Assembly (NCBI GenBank): GCA_003551905.1
Contig: PUNT01000253.1
Span: forward strand, 1 to 35,097
DNA: 35,097 nucleotides
Source of the DNA: Halanaerobiales bacterium
GTDB taxonomy: Bacteria > Bacillota > Halanaerobiia > B1SED10-174
Direction: 5' to 3'
The translations under genes and the position numbers were made by a program. Shown here piece after piece: positions 15,939-23,824 of the stretch (positions are counted from its first letter, which is position 1; every line of letters begins with the position of its first letter). The notes under the pieces were generated by a model that worked only from the letters and a program-made list of their open reading frames with translations, was not told the origin of the DNA and ran no database searches.

Positions 15939-16061
15939 ATGGCAGCAAAAGTTGACGAAATATATTATTGTGAATTATGTGGCAATAAAGTGAAGGTGCT
16001 GGAAGGGGGAGCTGGAACGCTGGTATGTTGTGGTGAACCCATGAAGCTGGTTTCCCAGTAA
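15939..16061 (+). CDS. Desulforedoxin-type protein (40 aa)
   Basis: The ATG at 15939 follows GAGAGGAGGAG, a strong SD. The 40-aa product has C11-x-x-C14 and C30-C31 in the order [16 protein letters not shown], then LVCCGEPM. This is the Fe(Cys)4 desulforedoxin fold, found alone in desulforedoxin and as the N-terminal domain of desulfoferrodoxin. Here the gene stops after the desulforedoxin domain, so there is no superoxide-reductase domain. It is probably a small electron carrier in oxidative-stress defence or another redox chain. It has its own promoter candidate, is 32 bases from lemA, and probably shares its transcript. It could also be called a desulfoferrodoxin N-terminal domain protein. 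Confidence 0.85.
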   Translation: MAAKVDEIYYCELCGNKVKVLEGGAGTLVCCGEPMKLVSQ

Positions 16062-16093
16062 GGGAGTATACTGTTCTTGAGGAGTGAATTAAG

Positions 16094-16636
16094 ATGGTAT
16101 TCTTTATTATCCTGATCATTATCATTGCCTGGGCCTGGATAGGTTATAACTCCCTGGTAAGAGCAAAAAACTATGTTGAAGGTTCCTGGGCTCAAATTGA
16201 TGTGGAGCTGAAGAGGCGAGCCGACCTTATACCTAATCTGGTGGAAGTCGTTAAAGGGTATGCTCAGCATGAACGGGAGGTCCTGGAGAAGGTAACTGAA
16301 GCTCGGAATATGGCTGCTTCTGCCCGGACACAGCAGGAAAGAATTGAGGCAGAAAATAAAATATCCGGCTTTCTCGGTCGACTCATCGCTGTAGCAGAAG
16401 CATATCCAGACCTGAAAGCCAATGAAAATTTTCTCAGTTTGCAGAAACAACTGCAGGAAACTGAAGATAAAATCGAAAAGAGCAGGCGAGAATATAACAG
16501 CAGGGTAATGAGTTACCATGCAGCTATTCGCCAGGTTCCCCGCAATATACTGGCAGCAATTTTTGCTTTTACTCCCTTCCCTTATTTTACCGCTACAGAT
16601 GAAGATAGGGAGAATGTTAAAGTAAAATTTGACTAG
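16094..16636 (+). CDS. lemA: LemA family protein
   Basis: This 180-aa protein has one N-terminal transmembrane helix (residues about 2-16) and an Ile-rich start, followed by the alpha-helical LemA domain. Typical motifs are SLVRAKNYVEGSWAQIDVEL (about 20-39), RRADLIPNLVEVVKGYA, and YPDLKANENFLSLQKQL. The last part, with FFxFxxFPYF-like residues and a short acidic tail, matches family ends. LemA proteins are widespread membrane-anchored helical-bundle proteins of unclear function. The usual TPM-domain neighbours are absent. The start is ATG 16094 with GAGGAG upstream. The thrS promoter begins a few bases past the stop. Confidence 0.9.
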   Translation: MVFFIILIIIIAWAWIGYNSLVRAKNYVEGSWAQIDVELKRRADLIPNLVEVVKGYAQHEREVLEKVTEARNMAASARTQQERIEAENKISGFLGRLIAVAEAYPDLKANENFLSLQKQLQETEDKIEKSRREYNSRVMSYHAAIRQVPRNILAAIFAFTPFPYFTATDEDRENVKVKFD

Positions 16637-16641
16637 TTTTC

Positions 16642-16670
16642 TTGACAAAACAACCTGTTAGGAGTAAAAT
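16642..16670 (+). promoter_or_regulatory. Strong sigma-A promoter of the thrS T-box
   Basis: A perfect -35 TTGACA (16642-16647) and -10 TAAAAT (16665-16670) are separated by 17 bases. Transcription should start near 16677, just ahead of the T-box leader. It is the best consensus promoter in the window. Confidence 0.75.
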
Positions 16671-16689
16671 AATATAAAATTGGATAATC

Positions 16690-16932
16690 TAAAGGCAATG
16701 AAAGGGAAGAGTAGGATTTTGGAACTGGCAGAGAAAAAAGGCCTAAGGCTGGAAGCCTTTTTCAGAGAAAAAATCTGAAAACCCCCCTGGAGCTCTTTGC
16801 TGAAAGCTGACATAGTGTGTAAGCAAAGTCGGAACCCTACCGTTATTTGCATAAGGGAGTCAGTTTAAAGCTGGCTAAGTAGAGTGGAACCGCGGAAGAA
16901 CCTTTCGTCTCTATGGACGAAGGGTTTTTTTA
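16690..16932 (+). promoter_or_regulatory. Threonine T-box riboswitch in front of thrS
   Basis: The leader carries the T-box sequence AGAGTGGAACCGCGG (16881-16895), which pairs with the uncharged tRNA acceptor end. It ends in an intrinsic terminator: stem 16901-16909 with 16916-16924, then T7. The base of Stem I appears to pair GTAGG (16711-16715) with CCTAC (16836-16840). The threonine codon ACC (16834-16836) lies at this boundary and is the likely specifier. The downstream gene is thrS. Uncharged tRNA-Thr should stabilise the antiterminator and switch on transcription. The boundaries are approximate. Confidence 0.9.
16901..16931 (+). terminator. Intrinsic terminator of the T-box
   Basis: A 9-bp stem (CCTTTCGTC with GACGAAGGG, one G-U pair), six-base loop TCTATG and run of seven T. 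Its 5' arm lies just after the T-box sequence, so it competes with the antiterminator. Confidence 0.9.
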
Positions 16933-16964
16933 TTTGTAAGTAAAATGTTAGGGGGGTTTTTGAT

Positions 16965-18695
16965 ATGGAAAATGAAGAGCTCAAAAGATACTGGCATACT
17001 GCTGCCCATGTTATGGCTCATGCGGTGAAAAGGCTATTTCCAGAGGCACGTCTGGGGATAGGACCGGCAACGGAGGAAGGTTTTTATTACGATTTTGATA
17101 TGCAGGAGAGTTTTTCACCAGAAGACCTGGAAAGAATTGAAAAAGAGATGGAAAAAATTATAGCTGAAGATTTAAAGTTGGAGAAGGTGGAAGCTGACAG
17201 GGAACAGGCTCTTAATATTCTGAGAGAGCAACAGGAAGATTATAAAATTGAGCTGGTAGAAGAGATGGCAGATGCTGAAGAGATAACTTTTTACCGGCAG
17301 GGAGAGTTTATTGATTTATGCCGGGGTCCGCACATGAACTCAACAGGTCAGATTAAGGCGTTTAAACTCCTGAATATTGCCGGTGCTTACTGGCGGGGTG
17401 ATGAGAAAAATAAGATGCTACAGCGTATCTATGGCATAGCTTTTCCCAAAAAAAAGGATTTGCAAGAGTTCCTACATCGCCGGGAAGAAGCAAAAAAGCG
17501 TGATCACAGGAAATTGGGAAAAGAACTGGATCTTTTCAGCATGCACGAGGAAGGTCCTGGCTTTCCTTTCCTGCATGCAAAGGGAGTTATTGTGTGGAAT
17601 GAGCTGGTTGATTACTGGCGGCAACTCCACAGGGAGAGGGGCTATGAAGAAATCAGCACCCCAATAGTTTTAAATGAAGCACTGTGGCATCGGTCCGGAC
17701 ACTGGGAAAATTACCGGGAAAACATGTACTTCACTGAAATTGATGGAAATAAATATGCTATAAGGCCTATGAACTGTCCTGGTGGCCTTCTAATATATAA
17801 ATCCAACCAGCACAGTTACCGGGAATTCCCTATCCGGGTGGCAGAAATGGGGTTGGTGCACAGACATGAACTGTCGGGAGTGCTGCACGGGCTTCTTCGG
17901 GTCCGCTCTTTCCACATAGACGATGCTCATATCTACATGCTTCCTGAGCAAATTGCCCAGGAAGTCCTGGGAGTAATATCTATGGCAGAAGAAATTTATG
18001 ACACCTTTGGTTTGAAGTACAGAATGGAATTAAGTACCCGGCCAGAAAAATATATGGGTTCCATTGAGGACTGGGATAGGGCGGAAAAAGCTTTGGCGGA
18101 TGCTCTAAATAAAAAAGGAGCAGATTATCAGATAAATGAAGGTGATGGAGCATTTTATGGTCCTAAGATAGACTTTCACGTTCAAGATTGTCTGGGGCGC
18201 AGCTGGCAGCTGGGGACCATTCAGCTAGATTTTCAGATGCCTCAGCGTTTTGAACTCACCTATGTGGGTCCAGATGGTGAAGAACACAGACCGGTAATGC
18301 TGCATAGGGCACTTTTTGGTGCGTTAGAAAGATTCCTGGGAATCATTATTGAGCATTTTGCTGGAGCGTTTCCCACCTGGCTGGCACCTGTACAGGTTTG
18401 CTTTATTCCCATAGGTGAAAATCATATTCAATATGCCCGAAAGCTTTCAGGAGAACTGGAAGCTCTTGGTGTAAGATCAGAAGTAGATGATCGAGATGAA
18501 AAAGTAGGGTACAAAATCCGACAGGCCCAGAATCAAAAAATTCCTTATATGATAGCCATAGGCGATAGAGAAATTGAAAGTGGCAAGATAGCTTTACGCC
18601 ACCGCAAAGAAGGAGAACTTGGGGCCTGGGAATTCCAGGACTTTAAACAACGTATCCTGGAGGAAATAAGGAGCAGAAAATGTGAGGATGTTTAA
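16965..18695 (+). CDS. thrS: Threonyl-tRNA synthetase lacking the TGS domain
   Basis: This 576-aa class II synthetase charges tRNA-Thr. The protein starts directly in the editing domain: HxxxH is H11 and H15, and the second editing pair is C119 and H123. The catalytic core follows with zinc ligands C271, H322 and H447 and motif-2/3 segments (RPMNCPGG, HIDDAHIY, VMLHRALFG). The anticodon-binding domain is about 475-576. Compared with E. coli ThrRS the offset is 62 residues, so the whole N-terminal TGS (N1) domain is missing. The upstream bases are the T-box terminator, so no hidden extension exists; ATG 16965 has a GGGGGG SD. All catalytic and editing residues are kept, so the enzyme should be active. 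It is regulated by the T-box. Confidence 0.95.
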   Translation: MENEELKRYWHTAAHVMAHAVKRLFPEARLGIGPATEEGFYYDFDMQESFSPEDLERIEKEMEKIIAEDLKLEKVEADREQALNILREQQEDYKIELVEEMADAEEITFYRQGEFIDLCRGPHMNSTGQIKAFKLLNIAGAYWRGDEKNKMLQRIYGIAFPKKKDLQEFLHRREEAKKRDHRKLGKELDLFSMHEEGPGFPFLHAKGVIVWNELVDYWRQLHRERGYEEISTPIVLNEALWHRSGHWENYRENMYFTEIDGNKYAIRPMNCPGGLLIYKSNQHSYREFPIRVAEMGLVHRHELSGVLHGLLRVRSFHIDDAHIYMLPEQIAQEVLGVISMAEEIYDTFGLKYRMELSTRPEKYMGSIEDWDRAEKALADALNKKGADYQINEGDGAFYGPKIDFHVQDCLGRSWQLGTIQLDFQMPQRFELTYVGPDGEEHRPVMLHRALFGALERFLGIIIEHFAGAFPTWLAPVQVCFIPIGENHIQYARKLSGELEALGVRSEVDDRDEKVGYKIRQAQNQKIPYMIAIGDREIESGKIALRHRKEGELGAWEFQDFKQRILEEIRSRKCEDV

Positions 18696-18721
18696 GAATA
18701 GCTCAGAAGGGTAGAATATCT

Positions 18722-18743
18722 AAGACCAATCAGGTCTTTTCTC
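18722..18743 (+). terminator. Weak terminator after thrS
   Basis: A 6-bp stem (AAGACC 18722-18727 with GGTCTT 18733-18738) with AATCA loop is followed by a T/C-rich tail. It lies 27 bases after the thrS stop. Confidence 0.5.
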
Positions 18744-18813
18744 TTTCCCTCAAAAAATGGCAATAGAGGAATAAAAACGGCACTGGAGAAACATTAGTTA
18801 AGAGGTGGTGTTA

Positions 18814-20334
18814 GTGGAACCCAGGTTGAACTGGTCAGGTAAAGAATCGCTGACTTTGGATGAAGAATATTTGATATGGGAATGGGAAAGTGGTGATAAT
18901 AATCCAGTAGCAGCTCCTAATATGCTTCTGCATGGTGACAACTATAAATATCTGTTATGGTTGCAGGAAAGCAAATTGCAGTTTGACCTTATATATCTAG
19001 ATCCACCTTTTTTGACCGGCAATACTTTTAAATGTCAGTTACAAATTGATGGAGATACAGTGAAAATAGAAATCCCGGCTTTTTCTGACCGCTGGGATAA
19101 TAGTATTAACGGTTACCTTAACATGATGTATCCCCGGCTGAAATTGTTGAGAGATCTTTTAAAAGATACTGGCTCTATTTTTGTTCACCTTGACTGGCGG
19201 GCAACCCATTATATTAAAATAATAATGGATGAGTTGTTTGGTAGAGATAACTTTCGCAATGAAATTATCTGGTGGTATCATGATCCATCGGGAAGACCTG
19301 GTGATTATTATCTACGTAAACACGATGTTATTCTTTTTTATTCCAAGACAGATAAATATAAATTTAACCTGGATGCAGTGAGGGTGTCTTATGCTGCAAG
19401 CACCCAAAGGCAGGCCCAGCGAAAAGATGTATCCTTTGGACGCCCCACCGTGCTGCATTCTCTGGGAAAACCACCTGAGGATGTTTGGGAAATCCCAATA
19501 ATTAATTCGCAAGCCCGGGAAAGATTGGGATATCCTACACAAAAGCCACTTGAGCTCCTCAGCCGTATTATCAAAGGCAGTTCTGAGCAGGGGGACTTAA
19601 TATTGGATCCTTTCTGTGGTTCAGGAACAACTCTGGAAGCGGCTGCCAGACTTAAGCGTAAGTGGGTAGGCATTGAGCAGTGTAGTTTGGGCATCAATTT
19701 GGCCCGACAGCGTCTGAAAGATTTTTCTCCAGCAATTTCCTTGCGAGAACACCGGGAAGAATTGAGTTTAAAAAAAGATTGTCAGGCTTTCCTGAAAGAA
19801 TTGTATTCAGTTGAGATAGAACCTGGCAGTTCCTTGCAAGTTGCTGACAAGCTGGTGGTTTTTGCCTTACCTCTGGAGAAACTGCAAGCTGTGATAGGAG
19901 AAGTAAGGGGAATTAGGGCAGTCCACCTGTGGGGGGGCAAATACCCCTGGGGACAGATGGAAATTATTGAAAATGAAATGAAGAGCAAGGGTATTGAAAT
20001 ATTGTTCTTCCAGATAGGTGATAGAAGTGGGTTGCCATTACCCCGAGCTGATTTGGGTATTATAACAGAAGGGGATAAAAAGTTTTTAATTTTAAAGGAT
20101 TATGAACAGCCAGAGCAGGAAAAAGGTGAATTTTATAAAATTATGCCCATAATGATGATAAGAGAAATAGCAATAATTAATTCAAGGGGAGAAAAAATCT
20201 CCTGGAATACGACCAACATGCAAAGCTTACCCTGGAAAAGGCAAATTCCCCTTCCCGGGTTGGAAGAGGAAATAATCCTGATAAGGTTCAGGGACATTCT
20301 TGGCAGATATAGGTGCTGGGAAAGATATGGGTAA
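18814..20334 (+). CDS. Orphan site-specific DNA methyltransferase (beta class, N4/N6)
   Basis: This SAM-dependent methyltransferase has about 506 aa. Catalytic motif IV (DPPF, residues 63-66) precedes the SAM-binding motif I (DPFCGSGTTLEAA, from residue 265); this order defines the beta class of amino-methyltransferases (N6-adenine or N4-cytosine). A helix with YPTQKPLELLSRII comes just before motif I, as usual. About 200 C-terminal residues (about 307-506) form an extra domain I do not recognise. Three GTG codons lie near the start; AGAGGTGG (18801-18808) best fits GTG 18814. No restriction endonuclease or specificity gene is adjacent, so it is an orphan MTase or part of a split system. It sits between thrS and rpmB, with codon use like its neighbours. 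Confidence 0.85.
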   Translation: MEPRLNWSGKESLTLDEEYLIWEWESGDNNPVAAPNMLLHGDNYKYLLWLQESKLQFDLIYLDPPFLTGNTFKCQLQIDGDTVKIEIPAFSDRWDNSINGYLNMMYPRLKLLRDLLKDTGSIFVHLDWRATHYIKIIMDELFGRDNFRNEIIWWYHDPSGRPGDYYLRKHDVILFYSKTDKYKFNLDAVRVSYAASTQRQAQRKDVSFGRPTVLHSLGKPPEDVWEIPIINSQARERLGYPTQKPLELLSRIIKGSSEQGDLILDPFCGSGTTLEAAARLKRKWVGIEQCSLGINLARQRLKDFSPAISLREHREELSLKKDCQAFLKELYSVEIEPGSSLQVADKLVVFALPLEKLQAVIGEVRGIRAVHLWGGKYPWGQMEIIENEMKSKGIEILFFQIGDRSGLPLPRADLGIITEGDKKFLILKDYEQPEQEKGEFYKIMPIMMIREIAIINSRGEKISWNTTNMQSLPWKRQIPLPGLEEEIILIRFRDILGRYRCWERYG

Positions 20335-20500
20335 AATATTTTGCTAGTGCTTGAATTAATGAGCTAGAGTGATTTTCAAAAGGTTTTTTATAAAAGTTTA
20401 TTGAATAGAGTCATAAGCATCTCAAGGAAAGGGAACAGGGAGTTCGATTTTTTTTGAATTTTATCTTCTTCTCTGGTAAAATAGGTTCATGCGCAAATAA

Positions 20501-20521
20501 AAAGAGGGTTCAACCCTCTTT
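20501..20521 (-). terminator. rpmB terminator
   Basis: An 8-bp stem (AAAGAGGG 20501-20508 with CCCTCTTT 20514-20521) with five-base loop. Read on the minus strand it is followed by TTATTTG. It begins at the rpmB stop codon. The rest of 20335-20500 is AT-rich and shows no gene. Confidence 0.65.
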
Positions 20522-20750
20522 AAAGTGCCCGCTTTACTCTTCCCGACTTTATACATGTGGTGCAAACCTTAACTCTTTTGGGGCTTCCATCAATAATTGC
20601 TTTAACTTTTTGTAGATTTGGATTTTGAAATTTGCGGGAAATGCCGGTTGTTTTCTTGCCTACACCGCCAAGGCGCTTGGCTTTACCCCGGCGGACAATG
20701 GTATTTGCTGTGTTGCTTCCTTTACCACAGATCTCGCATATTTTGCTCAT
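20520..20750 (-). CDS. rpmB: 50S ribosomal protein L28, Thermus-like zinc-binding form
   Basis: The protein has 76 aa. The N-terminal CEICGKG and C-terminal VCTTCIKSG give a four-Cys set (C5, C8, C63, C66) able to bind zinc. The middle NPNLQKVKA is the L28 hallmark. In place of the usual VSHSNRRTKRR stretch it has RRGKAKRLGGVGKKTTGIS, very like the Thermus-type L28 I remember, which makes it about 12-14 aa longer than the Bacillus form. L28 is a late-assembly protein of the large subunit. ATG 20750 has AAGGAGGT upstream. It is a single gene transcribed against its neighbours, with its own promoter and terminator. Confidence 0.93.
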   Translation of the reverse strand: MSKICEICGKGSNTANTIVRRGKAKRLGGVGKKTTGISRKFQNPNLQKVKAIIDGSPKRVKVCTTCIKSGRVKRAL

Positions 20751-20774
20751 ATAAATACCTCCTTGCCAGAAACT

Positions 20775-20804
20775 ATTCTACCATAAAGGGATAACCTAGT
20801 GCAA
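20775..20804 (-). promoter_or_regulatory. rpmB promoter
   Basis: On the minus strand the pair is -35 TTGCAC (complement of 20799-20804) and -10 TAGAAT (complement of 20775-20780), 18 bases apart. It lies 25 bases before the rpmB ATG. Consensus match only. Confidence 0.55.
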
Positions 20805-20873
20805 GGGGAATAGGCAGGAATAGAAGAATGATACGGAGAATAATATAAAGTGTTAACAGAAAGGGGGATCAGG

Positions 20874-21236
20874 ATGTCCCAAGAAATAGCAACTCAACAG
20901 GGAAAAGTTTATTTTTCCAAGGAGGTTATCAGCAATATAGCTGGCATAGCTGCAATGGAGTGCTACGGCCTTGTGGGCATGGCATCTCAAAAAGTACAGG
21001 ATGGCCTGGCAGAGCTCTTGGGACGTGAGAATCTGAGCAAAGGTGTTGTTATCAGCAGTGATGAAGATCGGCTGGTGATAGACCTGTATGTAATAGTTGA
21101 ATACGGAACAAATATCGGTGAGGTTGCTAACAATATTATCGATAAAGTCTCCTATACCATAAAAAATATGCTGGGCCTAAAAGTGAAGAAAGTGAATGTC
21201 CATGTTCAGGGGGTGAGAATTGGTGAGGCAAACTAA
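20874..21236 (+). CDS. Asp23/Gls24 family envelope stress response protein (YloU-like)
   Basis: The 120-aa protein reads from ATG 20874; an in-frame GTG at 20850 lies before the AAGGGGG SD and is rejected. Family traits are the start GKVYFSKEVISNIAGIAA, VGMASQ, a central VDLYVIVEYG-like strand (here IDLYVIVEYG), and the C-terminal VKKVNVHVQGV. The family is linked to cell-envelope stress and alkaline shock in Gram-positives. It is cytoplasmic or membrane-associated through partners. The gene is translationally coupled to the fakA-like gene by a 14-base overlap. The rpmB-yloU-yloV order is as in Bacillus, although rpmB faces away. Confidence 0.9.
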   Translation: MSQEIATQQGKVYFSKEVISNIAGIAAMECYGLVGMASQKVQDGLAELLGRENLSKGVVISSDEDRLVIDLYVIVEYGTNIGEVANNIIDKVSYTIKNMLGLKVKKVNVHVQGVRIGEAN

Positions 21237-22875
21237 TGAAAAGCCCCAGAAAAATCAGGAAAAGATTGATGCAGAAACACTAAAACAGATGGTCATTGCT
21301 GCTGCTTGCTGGCTCAATGAGCATCAAGCTGCAATAGATGCTCTCAATGTTTTCCCTGTTCCCGATGGTGATACAGGTACCAACATGTACCTAACTCTTC
21401 TGGATGCAGCAAAAGAAGTGCAGAAAATAGAAGAGGATGACCTGACAAAGGTCATGGAAGCTCTGGCAACGGGATCGCTTATGGGTGCCAGAGGCAATTC
21501 AGGAGTAATCCTTTCACAGCTTTTCCGAGGTTTTGCCACAAGTGCTAAGGGGAAAACAGAAATGGGGCCTGTTGAACTGGCGAAAGCACTTAAAGAAGCT
21601 GCTGCAAAAGCATATAAAGCGGTAATGAAGCCAGTAGAAGGTACTATCCTTACTGTTGCCCGAGAAGCAGGGGATGCAGCCGAAAAAGCTGCCATTTCCG
21701 GCAGCAGTGTTGTTGGTGTACTAGAAACAGCCCTGGCCCAGGCAAAGTTAACCCTGGCTCAGACACCGGAGATGTTATCGGTTTTAAAAGAAGCCAATGT
21801 GGTTGATGCTGGTGGAAAAGGGCTATGTTATATAATGGAGGGTTATCTGCGGGTATTAAAGGGAGAGAGTGTGGAGGATAGTGATTTTCAGCCAATGGAA
21901 ACTGATCTGGTAACAGTGGTGGAAGAAGAGCCCCTGGAGTTTCAGTACTGCACTGAATTCTTAATAAAGGGAAAGGACATAAAGCTGGATGAGATTAGAG
22001 ATGAGCTTGAGAATTATGGTGATTCCCTTCTGGTTGTTGGTTCAACTGATGTGACCAAGGTTCATTTGCATACTAACAATCCAGGTCTGGTCCTGGAATA
22101 TGCAATAAAATTTGGCAGACTCAGTAAAATAAAGATTGACAATATGCAGGAACAAAGAGAAGAAAAAAGACATTCAACAGTAGAAGATGATATAGTAGTT
22201 GAGAAAGCCGAGACCAAAAAAGAATTTGGTGTTGTAGCAGTTGTGGCTGGTGAAGGGTTGGGAGAAATTTTTACCAGCCTGGGTACTGACCGCTTGGTTA
22301 CAGGTGGACAAACCATGAACCCCAGCACTCAAGACCTGGCAGAAGCCTGTGAGGAGATTGATTCTGACCGGATAATTATTCTGCCCAATAACAAAAACGT
22401 TATAGGAGCAGCTGAGCAGGTCAAAGAGGTTTCTTCCAAAGAAATTTTTATTGTTCCCTCGCAGTCCATCCCTCAAGGAGTTGGAGCTTTGATGAGGATA
22501 AGCGTGGAAGAAGATTTTCAACAGATGTATGATAACATGAAAGAAGGTATCGAAGAGATCAAAACTGGTGAAGTGACGTTTGCTGTTAGGGATTCTAAAA
22601 TTAATTCGCTGGAAATTAATGAGGGGGACATAATTGGCCTTTTCGATGGTGAGATAAAGGTGGTGGACAATGATATTAATAAAGTAGCTGTTGAAATCTT
22701 AGAACTCATGGTTCAAGAAGAAGATTTTCTTATTACTATCTACCGAGGACAGGATGTATCTGAAGAAAAAGGTGATGAATTGAGGGAAACAATAGCCGAT
22801 AAGTTTACCAGTTGTGATGTGGAGATGTACCCTGGTGATCAACCATTATATTACTATATATTTTCTGTGGAATAA
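21223..22875 (+). CDS. fakA: DAK2/DhaL-domain kinase, fatty acid kinase FakA-like (YloV)
   Basis: The 550-aa protein starts with a DhaL-type nucleotide-binding domain (about 1-200), where VPDGDTGTNM (about 44-53) holds the Mg/ADP-binding Asp residues, and MGARGNSGVILSQ follows. The middle and C-terminal DegV-like domains (about 210-550) contain TKVHLHTNNPG and TGGQTMNPST. FakA phosphorylates fatty acids held by FakB (DegV) proteins, allowing exogenous fatty acids to enter phospholipid synthesis through PlsX. GGGGGTGAG (about 21210-21217) points to GTG 21223. The next gene is a DegV protein, a probable FakB partner, and plsX is about 10 kb downstream. Overlap with the upstream gene implies coupling. 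Confidence 0.9.
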   Translation: MRQTNEKPQKNQEKIDAETLKQMVIAAACWLNEHQAAIDALNVFPVPDGDTGTNMYLTLLDAAKEVQKIEEDDLTKVMEALATGSLMGARGNSGVILSQLFRGFATSAKGKTEMGPVELAKALKEAAAKAYKAVMKPVEGTILTVAREAGDAAEKAAISGSSVVGVLETALAQAKLTLAQTPEMLSVLKEANVVDAGGKGLCYIMEGYLRVLKGESVEDSDFQPMETDLVTVVEEEPLEFQYCTEFLIKGKDIKLDEIRDELENYGDSLLVVGSTDVTKVHLHTNNPGLVLEYAIKFGRLSKIKIDNMQEQREEKRHSTVEDDIVVEKAETKKEFGVVAVVAGEGLGEIFTSLGTDRLVTGGQTMNPSTQDLAEACEEIDSDRIIILPNNKNVIGAAEQVKEVSSKEIFIVPSQSIPQGVGALMRISVEEDFQQMYDNMKEGIEEIKTGEVTFAVRDSKINSLEINEGDIIGLFDGEIKVVDNDINKVAVEILELMVQEEDFLITIYRGQDVSEEKGDELRETIADKFTSCDVEMYPGDQPLYYYIFSVE

Positions 22876-22896
22876 TAATGAAGGAGGTGTATTTTA

Positions 22897-23751
22897 TTGA
22901 GTATTGCGATAGTGACAGACAGTACTGCTGACCTGGACCTAAAATATGCTGAGGAAAATGATGTTACTGTGGTGCCTCTAACAGTGAATTTTGGTGACAA
23001 AAGTTATCTGGATGGGGTAGACCTGACCACCGATGAGTTTTTTAGAAAACTCACAGAATCAGAAAAACTACCAACTACCTCACAGGTTTCGGTAGGCGCT
23101 TTTGAAAAAACCTATAAGGAACTGGCAGAAAAATATGACACAATTATCTCCATACATATATCTGCAGAATTGAGTGGAACGTATCAGGCAGCAGTCATTG
23201 CATCAGAAGAGATTGAAGGGGCGGATATTACTCCTGTTAATTCCTGTAGTGTTAGTTTTGGATTAGGCTTTCTGGTAAAAATTGCTGTTGAAGCATTGAA
23301 AAAAGGAGCTAATAAGGATCAGATACTAGCTCGCCTGGAGCAAGCTAAGAACAGACAAAAAATTTATTTTTCTGTTGGCACCCTGGAATACCTGGAAAAA
23401 GGTGGACGGATAGGTAAAGCCCAGGCCCTACTGGGAACTCTTCTCAGTGTGAAGCCAGTTTTAACCCTGTCCCTGGAAGGCATAGTAACACCATTTGAGA
23501 AGATCAGGGGTAAACACAAGGTTAAAAAGAGACTGGAAGAACTCCTTTCTAGTTATATAGCTGATGAAGGAGCTGACTGCTACAAATGTATAGTTCATTC
23601 TGTAAACGAAGAAGAAGCTTTGGAATTTAAAGATATGCTGGAGAAAAAGTATGGGTTTAATGACATGGAGGTTGGTCAACTGGGTCCTGTTGTGGGGACT
23701 CATGTGGGACCAGGTGTTCTGGGGTTAGCATTAACGCCCAGGCCATCCTGA
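22897..23751 (+). CDS. DegV family fatty-acid-binding protein (FakB-like)
   Basis: The 284-aa protein has the two-domain DegV fold. Its start, IAIVTDSTADL, and VTVVPLTVNFGDKSYLDG, then PTTSQVS (about 62-68), are family hallmarks for the lipid pocket. The C-terminal GTLEYLEKGGRIGKA and the final GTHVGPGVLGL also fit. It would present a bound fatty acid to the FakA-like kinase encoded just upstream, 21 bases away. TTG 22897 has AAGGAGGTG eight bases before it. A strong terminator lies right after the stop and closes this unit. Confidence 0.92.
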   Translation: MSIAIVTDSTADLDLKYAEENDVTVVPLTVNFGDKSYLDGVDLTTDEFFRKLTESEKLPTTSQVSVGAFEKTYKELAEKYDTIISIHISAELSGTYQAAVIASEEIEGADITPVNSCSVSFGLGFLVKIAVEALKKGANKDQILARLEQAKNRQKIYFSVGTLEYLEKGGRIGKAQALLGTLLSVKPVLTLSLEGIVTPFEKIRGKHKVKKRLEELLSSYIADEGADCYKCIVHSVNEEEALEFKDMLEKKYGFNDMEVGQLGPVVGTHVGPGVLGLALTPRPS

Positions 23752-23759
23752 CTATGGCA

Positions 23760-23800
23760 AATCCTAATGCGTTCTTTTAGAATGTGTTAGGATTTTTCTT
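23760..23800 (+). terminator. Intrinsic terminator after degV
   Basis: A stem of 15 pairs (23760-23774 with 23780-23794, including three G-U pairs) has a TTTTA loop and runs into TTTTTCTT. It separates degV from recG. Confidence 0.85.
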
Positions 23801-23824
23801 TGTGGGAAGGAGGCAAAAAAGAAG

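Noticed and set aside
20335-20500. Possible gene or RNA between the methyltransferase and rpmB
   Set aside because: AT-rich with no ORF with an SD, no tRNA-like fold and no strong hairpin other than the rpmB terminator.
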